Of a stretch of DNA of 64,000 nucleotides, positions 59,353 to 64,000 are shown in pieces. This DNA is from a bacterium. Lineage in GTDB: Bacteria; CSSED10-310; JAFGSJ01. The stretch covers positions 62,001-126,000 of the forward strand of contig JAFGSJ010000024.1 of assembly GCA_016934675.1 (NCBI GenBank), in the 5' to 3' direction. A model generated the notes under the pieces. The model was not told where the DNA came from and did not search any database. It worked only from the letters and a program-made list of their open reading frames with translations. Position 1 is the first letter of the stretch; every line of letters begins with the position of its first letter. Made by a program: the position numbers and the translations under genes.

Positions 59353-61546
59353 ATTCGGGACGTGGACAGGTATAACGATAGAATTTCTGTAATGCTTTTT
59401 TCAATACAACAGGTGAACCGCATTCAGGACATTTCATCAGGACCGGTTCTTTCCATAGCAGAGCGGAACAGGCTGGATATCGCGAACATCCAAAGAATGT
59501 GGTCCCCTTTTTTGATGTCCTTTGTACTATTTTACCAGAACAGCCCTTCAAATAACAAGGAAGATATTGACTTTCCGGCTGGGTAGCTTTGGGGACGGCT
59601 GGTTTTTTTGCTGATATTGAACAGGTATATCTACAGGTGGGATATGCGCTACAGCCAAGAAAATCGCCGTATTTACCTTTTTTTATTCTCAAAAGCGATT
59701 GACAGCGCGGGCACTGTTGCGTATGAGCCGTGTTATCTGATCCTTGATCAGAATTCCCTGCAATTTGATCGCCCTTTTTCCGTGTTTCTTCACGGACCGG
59801 TTTCTGTTCACTCTCGCTTTTCTTAAGAGAATCACTCGCTTTTTTCAATTCACTCTCGAAAGGCAGATAGAAATCCTGAATGACGGTGAGCCATTCTCTT
59901 TGTCCCGCCTCAATCAGATCGAGTTTTTTTTCCATCTGAGCGGTGAAGGTAATGGTAAACAATTCAGGGAAGCTGGTTAAAAGCAGATCGATCACGACAA
60001 AACCGAGCTGGGTTGGCACGAAGCGGTCCTTTTCCATGGAAGTATAACTTTGTTCTTTCATTTTATGAACGATAGAGGCATATGTTGATGGACGCCCGAT
60101 TCCATGTTTTTCAAGCTCTTTAATCAGGGTTGCTTCATTATAGCGCGGGGGAGGTTGGGTGAATTGCTGTTTATTCTCTATAGCTAATCGGATGACGCGA
60201 TCACCCCGCTCGAGAGGCGGTAAAGGTTTATCTTTAGAGCTGTCACTCAATGCACTTCGCTTATTCTGTTCCCCTTGAATATCATCCAAGATACGAAGAT
60301 ATCCATCAAAAAGCTGAACTTTACCTTGAGCCAGAAAAGTGAAGGGTCCGGCACATAACTCGGCAAAGGTCTGGGCAAAGAGAGCAGGCGGCATCTGGCT
60401 GGCCACTGCCCGAGACCAGATCAGGGCATATAATTCAGCTTCATCACGGCTGAGATAAGGCCTGATTGAGTCCGGTGTTCGTTCGACCGAGGTAGGCCGT
60501 ATCGCTTCATGCGCATCCTGGGTCGTGCTTCTATTCTTATGGGCAGGAGGCTTTTTAGGCACATAGTCTGGACCATAGAGTCGGCCCAGATAATCCCGGG
60601 TCAAGTCGATGAATTCAGGTGACAGTCGGACCGAATCTGTCCTCATATAAGTAATCAGGCCAATGGGCCCTTTTTCACCTATTTCTTTACCCTCATACAA
60701 TCGTTGAGCAAGTGTCATGGTCTTTTGGGCCGGGAAGTGGTACCTTTTATAAGCTTCTTGCTGCAGAGTGCTGGTGATCAATGGCGGCGGAGTCGGTCGA
60801 TAGTGCTGATGTGCCGAAACTTGACTGCAGGTAAAATGCTCATGAAGCTGAAGCTCCTGCTTGATCTGTTCCGCTTGTTCAGAATTCCTGATCTTGATTT
60901 TCTCTTGATCATATTTGATCAACTTGGCCTGAAAATCAGGAGGCTTATCCGCCCTGAACAAGGCCTGAATGGTCCAAAACTCCTCGGCAGAAAAAGCACT
61001 GATCTCACGTTCACGCTCACAAATCAAACGAAGAGCGACAGATTGGACCCGACCAGCACTCAAGCCACCCTGGACCTTTTTCCAAAGAAAGGGACTGACC
61101 TTATAACCCACAAGCCGATCGAGAATGCGGCGGGCTTGCTGTGCGGAAACCTTGTTTTGATTGATTTTCCCTGGCTGTTCGAACGCTTTGAGAACCGCCT
61201 GTTGCGTAATTTCCTGAAATTGAACCCGATACATGGTATGAACATTCTGACCGAGGACCCGGGCCAGATGCCAGGCAATCGCTTCGCCCTCCCGATCCGG
61301 GTCTGGTGCCAGGTAAACACAATCCGACGTCTGGGCAGCCTTTTTAATCTCCTGGACAATCTGTTCCTTTTCAGGCAAAAGTACATACGTCGGTTTATAC
61401 TTGTTCTTAAGGTCAATACCCAATTTCTGCCTGGGTAAATCAACGATATGGCCCATCGAAGCCTTGATAATATAGCCCTGTCCCAGAATCTTCCGCAAAG
61501 TCCTGGCCTTGGTCGGAGATTCAACGATGACGAGTTTAGCAGACAT
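59312..61546 (-). CDS. topA: DNA topoisomerase I
   Basis: Type IA topoisomerase relaxing negative supercoils. The 744-residue product has the TOPRIM domain at the start (KLVIVESPTKART, DPDREGEAIAWHL), the active-site Tyr in GLITYMRTDS (about residue 300), and three C-terminal zinc-ribbon modules: CPRCQSLLRIKKG, CYLKGCSGKI and CPECGSPVVL. A Ser/Glu/Lys-rich linker (about 575-610) separates core and tail. The start has no strong binding site and may be coupled to the preceding dprA, 25 bases upstream. It sits in the dprA-topA-xerC-hslV-hslU order common in bacteria. Confidence 0.96.
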   Translation of the reverse strand: MSAKLVIVESPTKARTLRKILGQGYIIKASMGHIVDLPRQKLGIDLKNKYKPTYVLLPEKEQIVQEIKKAAQTSDCVYLAPDPDREGEAIAWHLARVLGQNVHTMYRVQFQEITQQAVLKAFEQPGKINQNKVSAQQARRILDRLVGYKVSPFLWKKVQGGLSAGRVQSVALRLICEREREISAFSAEEFWTIQALFRADKPPDFQAKLIKYDQEKIKIRNSEQAEQIKQELQLHEHFTCSQVSAHQHYRPTPPPLITSTLQQEAYKRYHFPAQKTMTLAQRLYEGKEIGEKGPIGLITYMRTDSVRLSPEFIDLTRDYLGRLYGPDYVPKKPPAHKNRSTTQDAHEAIRPTSVERTPDSIRPYLSRDEAELYALIWSRAVASQMPPALFAQTFAELCAGPFTFLAQGKVQLFDGYLRILDDIQGEQNKRSALSDSSKDKPLPPLERGDRVIRLAIENKQQFTQPPPRYNEATLIKELEKHGIGRPSTYASIVHKMKEQSYTSMEKDRFVPTQLGFVVIDLLLTSFPELFTITFTAQMEKKLDLIEAGQREWLTVIQDFYLPFESELKKASDSLKKSESEQKPVREETRKKGDQIAGNSDQGSDNTAHTQQCPRCQSLLRIKKGKYGDFLGCSAYPTCRYTCSISAKKPAVPKATQPESQYLPCYLKGCSGKIVQRTSKKGTTFFGCSRYPACSALLWKEPVLMKCPECGSPVVLKKALQKFYRYTCPRPECGHSWKEPRQDSD

Positions 61547-61571
61547 GTCTATTTTCGTAGAAAAGGCATTG

Positions 61572-62702
61572 CTACATCAAGTAACATTTCAGATACATCT
61601 TGCCGGGCAACTGCTTGAGCAGTCCATCTAGTTCCAGTTTCAGCAATACCGGGGCCAACTGGCTTGCACTTAATCCACTTTGTCGCTGAATGAGATCTAT
61701 ATGCTTGGGCTCGTCGCTTAAGAGAGAATAGATGAGTTGCTGGACCGGATCAAGCTTGAGTATCCCACCACTTGACTCGGTCTGTGTAATAAGTAGCTCG
61801 TGATCGAGTTGACGGTCGATTTCCTCGATGATGTCTTCAATCCGGGTGACCAGCTTTGCGCCCATCTGGATGAGACGGTTACACCCCTGGGCTGAAAAGG
61901 AAGTGATCCGGCCCGGTATGGCAAAGACCTCACGACCCTGTTCCAGAGCGTAATGCGCGGTAATAAGGGCCCCACTTCGTTCGGGTGCCTCAACCACAAG
62001 GACGCCGAGACATAAACCGGCGATGATCCTGTTTCGTCTGGGGAAATTTCCTTTATAGGGCGGCTGATTGAGAGGAAATTCAGAGATGACAAGCCCATGC
62101 TGTGCAATACGTTCGCTGAATTGATCACATTTGGGAGGATAGATATTCAGCAATCCGGAACCGAGAACCGCTATGGTCCGGCCTCCTGCATCGAGAGCTG
62201 CCATGTGTGCTGACTGGTCTATGCCACGCGCCATACCGGAAACAATTGTCAAACCCCGCTCCGCTAACTCATATCCCAGCTTTGCAGCAACAGATAAACC
62301 ATAAGAACTCGAACGACGTGTACCAACTATGGCCAAGGCATTCCTGTCCTTATCTTGAAAACAACCGCGATAATATAAAACAGGTGGCGGTTGATGTATC
62401 TGCTTTAAACGTTGAGGATACTGTGTATCGTCAGGAATGATCAGTTTGATCCCATTGCGTTCCAGATTTTCCAGCTCTGCGTTCACCAGTTGAGAATGAA
62501 GAGTATCATAAACCTTGTTGACCTGTTGTGTACTCAAACCAGGCACCTGCTCGAGACTCGATAATGAGGCCGATCTGGCCGCACTCGCACTACCATACCA
62601 TGATATCAAACGATAATACGTGTTCAAGCCGAGACTGGTCGCTAAATATACTGCTAAAGTATCTCGCCGAGCCCGATCTCCATCCTCCAGGATCGTATTC
62701 AT
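61572..62702 (-). CDS. dprA: DprA, DNA-processing protein for natural transformation
   Basis: DprA binds incoming single-stranded DNA and loads RecA. The 376-residue product has an N-terminal helical SAM-like part (about 10-65), the Rossmann core with IVGTRRSSSYG, GMARGIDQSAH, GSGLLNIYPP and FPRRNRIIAGL, and a C-terminal winged helix (about 310-370). The ATG at 62702 has AGGAGG nine bases upstream. It is the first gene after the terminator at 62723 and starts the DNA-maintenance operon. Competence uptake genes are not in this window, so transformability is not proven. Confidence 0.94.
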   Translation of the reverse strand: MNTILEDGDRARRDTLAVYLATSLGLNTYYRLISWYGSASAARSASLSSLEQVPGLSTQQVNKVYDTLHSQLVNAELENLERNGIKLIIPDDTQYPQRLKQIHQPPPVLYYRGCFQDKDRNALAIVGTRRSSSYGLSVAAKLGYELAERGLTIVSGMARGIDQSAHMAALDAGGRTIAVLGSGLLNIYPPKCDQFSERIAQHGLVISEFPLNQPPYKGNFPRRNRIIAGLCLGVLVVEAPERSGALITAHYALEQGREVFAIPGRITSFSAQGCNRLIQMGAKLVTRIEDIIEEIDRQLDHELLITQTESSGGILKLDPVQQLIYSLLSDEPKHIDLIQRQSGLSASQLAPVLLKLELDGLLKQLPGKMYLKCYLM

Positions 62703-62722
62703 GAAGTGTATCCTCCTGAATG

Positions 62723-62759
62723 AAAAAAAAAGATCTCACTCGTGGAAGTGAGATCTTTT
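62723..62759 (-). terminator. Intrinsic terminator of the LysM gene
   Basis: On the minus strand a perfect 13-bp stem (62747-62759 with 62728-62740), loop of 6 and a run of nine T residues at the 3' end (62723-62731). The plus strand has only four T residues, so action is mainly on the minus strand. It separates the LysM gene from dprA. Confidence 0.93.
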
Positions 62760-62783
62760 AAGTTGGAAACGACATAGAATGTC

Positions 62784-63968
62784 TTATTTGATCAGATCAA
62801 TATAGTCACCAATATAAATTGGCAACAGAGATCTAATGACCAAACCGGTGGCAAACTTGTTCTCGACTTTGATGATCACTATCTTCCCATGCGAAATCCG
62901 GGTCAGTACATCTCCAGCGTAACCACGTTTATTATGCTCAAAAGCAGCAAAGTATTGACCCAGAGCGACACCATCATCACTCCCCTTGTCAAGAAAAACG
63001 ATATCATCTTCACCAATCAAGACACCATCCGATAAACCCATTGCTCCTGATTGAACATCGAGAATAGTACCGGAGAGTTCACCACTGGATTGTTTGCAGA
63101 AAGGTTGCTCTGGCGGTATATCCCTATACATCATCTTTCGGGGAATATAAGGGGTGATTTTATGGCCAATTTCCATGGAGTCATAGGTTTTGATGATAAT
63201 TGCTGTTGAAGTATTAAGCTGGGTGCATAGGATCTTGCAGCGTCCCAGTATAGTTACAACTTGTCCAAGTTTTGCGCGTGTATGCGGATGACGTAATTTC
63301 CGATCATATTTGAATATCGTGAAAAGATCGCCCGCTTTGACATTATCATTCTCGCCAATATTCAAATAGATTATATCATGATCAGATAATTGAGTGATCT
63401 CTTCCTCCGAGGAAATAATGCTGCCGACATCAATATCGGTTTGAGTAATAAAACCACAGCTATCAAGCACATCGTGTGAAGCAAGCAGAAAACCCTGGGA
63501 ACTCAGATACTCTTCCAAAGTGATTTCACCCTCTCTAAGAGGAGCATAAATCGGTTGACCTTCAGGAGTTGTCCCGATTGGAATACGTTCACCCACAACA
63601 CCTTCCGGCAAACCTGCTTGCGATGGTACGACCATTCCACCCCTGGGCATAAGCAATATTTGATCAGGATATATGAGATGAGGATTGGGAACAGTCGACA
63701 TATTATTTTCCCAAATCAGCGGCCATAAAAAGGGATCATTGAGAACCCGAGCGGCGATGCCCCATAACGTATCGCCCGAGATAACCTTGACCTGTTCCGG
63801 AACATTTGCCGGGAGAGTTATCTGATCGCGAGCTTTGGGTAATAAATACGTCACACCGTTGTAAGTGACACTATCTCGTTCCGACTGGGCAACAACAACT
63901 GTTGCCACACCCGCTAGCAACACCATAATAATACTGAGTAGTACCGTGAGACCTTTTGAGGATTTCAT
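62784..63968 (-). CDS. Exported LysM-domain protein
   Basis: The 394-residue product has a signal peptide (about 1-29, ending VVAQ) and one LysM domain at about 56-107 (SGDTLWGIAARVLNDPFLWP, NPHLIYPDQILLMP), the peptidoglycan-binding type with an expanded loop (FLWPLIW). The remaining 280 residues contain beta-rich repeats of KOW/RIVKITL-like or flagellar FlgT-like type (GQVVTILGRC, VALGQYFAAFEHN), unassigned. It should bind the cell wall from the periplasmic side. The ATG at 63968 has AGGAG seven bases away; the ATG at 63974 is too close to it. Confidence 0.85.
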   Translation of the reverse strand: MKSSKGLTVLLSIIMVLLAGVATVVVAQSERDSVTYNGVTYLLPKARDQITLPANVPEQVKVISGDTLWGIAARVLNDPFLWPLIWENNMSTVPNPHLIYPDQILLMPRGGMVVPSQAGLPEGVVGERIPIGTTPEGQPIYAPLREGEITLEEYLSSQGFLLASHDVLDSCGFITQTDIDVGSIISSEEEITQLSDHDIIYLNIGENDNVKAGDLFTIFKYDRKLRHPHTRAKLGQVVTILGRCKILCTQLNTSTAIIIKTYDSMEIGHKITPYIPRKMMYRDIPPEQPFCKQSSGELSGTILDVQSGAMGLSDGVLIGEDDIVFLDKGSDDGVALGQYFAAFEHNKRGYAGDVLTRISHGKIVIIKVENKFATGLVIRSLLPIYIGDYIDLIK

Positions 63969-64000
63969 GTACATGCTCCTGTTTGACGAGGATTTTTAAT

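Noticed and set aside
60704..61438. 244-codon plus-strand frame opposite topA
   Set aside because: It mirrors highly conserved topA codons and has no recognisable domain or binding site.
1..64000. CRISPR array, insertion sequence, prophage, tRNA or rRNA
   Set aside because: No repeat-spacer pattern, transposase or phage gene, or RNA gene sequence was seen on either strand; XerC is the chromosomal type in its usual operon.

Overview
The window (64 kb, mixed GC, roughly 45-50% by eye) comes from a free-living Gram-negative bacterium. Evidence for two membranes is an outer-membrane beta-barrel protein, several lipoproteins with lipobox cysteines, RseP and many exported PDZ/PEGA/TPR proteins. 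The gene stock resembles Myxococcota/Desulfobacterota-like or little-cultured phyla: proteobacterial-type Ser/Thr kinases with PEGA domains, DUF4388, a roadblock/LC7 protein, paired ArsA-family ATPases, a dxr-rseP-ispG operon, and NtrC-type regulators. I cannot name the phylum from sequence alone. No rRNA, tRNA, CRISPR array, prophage or insertion sequence was seen. Near-consensus sigma-70 promoters (TTGACA-17-TATAAT type) are common and helped to settle several start codons.

Layout. 1-4742: end of an unknown gene, roadblock/LC7 protein, aroQ, a HEAT-repeat/PDZ protein, a small DNA-helicase-N-terminus-like protein and a two-PDZ coiled-coil protein. 4986-11462: GT-C membrane glycosyltransferase, grpE, an NtrC-family response regulator with a GAFTNA loop, a methyltransferase fused to an Ig-like domain, and a VWA protein. 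11477-15310 (minus): the isoprenoid/site-2-protease operon dxr-rseP-ispG. 15527-22647: a soluble multi-PAS histidine kinase, then dapA with an MtfA-type peptidase, a small coiled-coil gene, a GNAT enzyme and manA. 22710-25853: a DnaE2/ImuC-size DNA polymerase III alpha, with a strong promoter whose spacer holds two tandem 11-bp repeats.

26044-38582 (plus) is the most distinctive part. It holds a DUF2723/TPR membrane protein, a DUF4388 protein, a cyclase-fold protein with altered specificity residues, then PEGA kinase 1, an exported TPR/beta-propeller protein, an exported PEGA-PDZ-TPR protein, PEGA kinase 2 and an outer-membrane barrel. It reads as an envelope-spanning sensing and phosphorylation system; the joint function is inference. 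38590-47824 holds two very large membrane proteins with spermidine-synthase-like domains, an ArsA pair translationally coupled to one of them, and a divergently transcribed sigma-70-family factor with its own palindromic promoter region.

47990-54910: coiled-coil lipoprotein, DEAD-box helicase, lipA, a beta-propeller protein, larB-folD, a small membrane coiled-coil protein and a 52-residue DUF5989 protein. 54972-63968 (minus): LysM protein, strong terminator, then dprA-topA-xerC-hslV-hslU-FN3 lipoprotein, a DNA maintenance and proteolysis operon. HslV starts with a 24-residue leader before its catalytic threonine.
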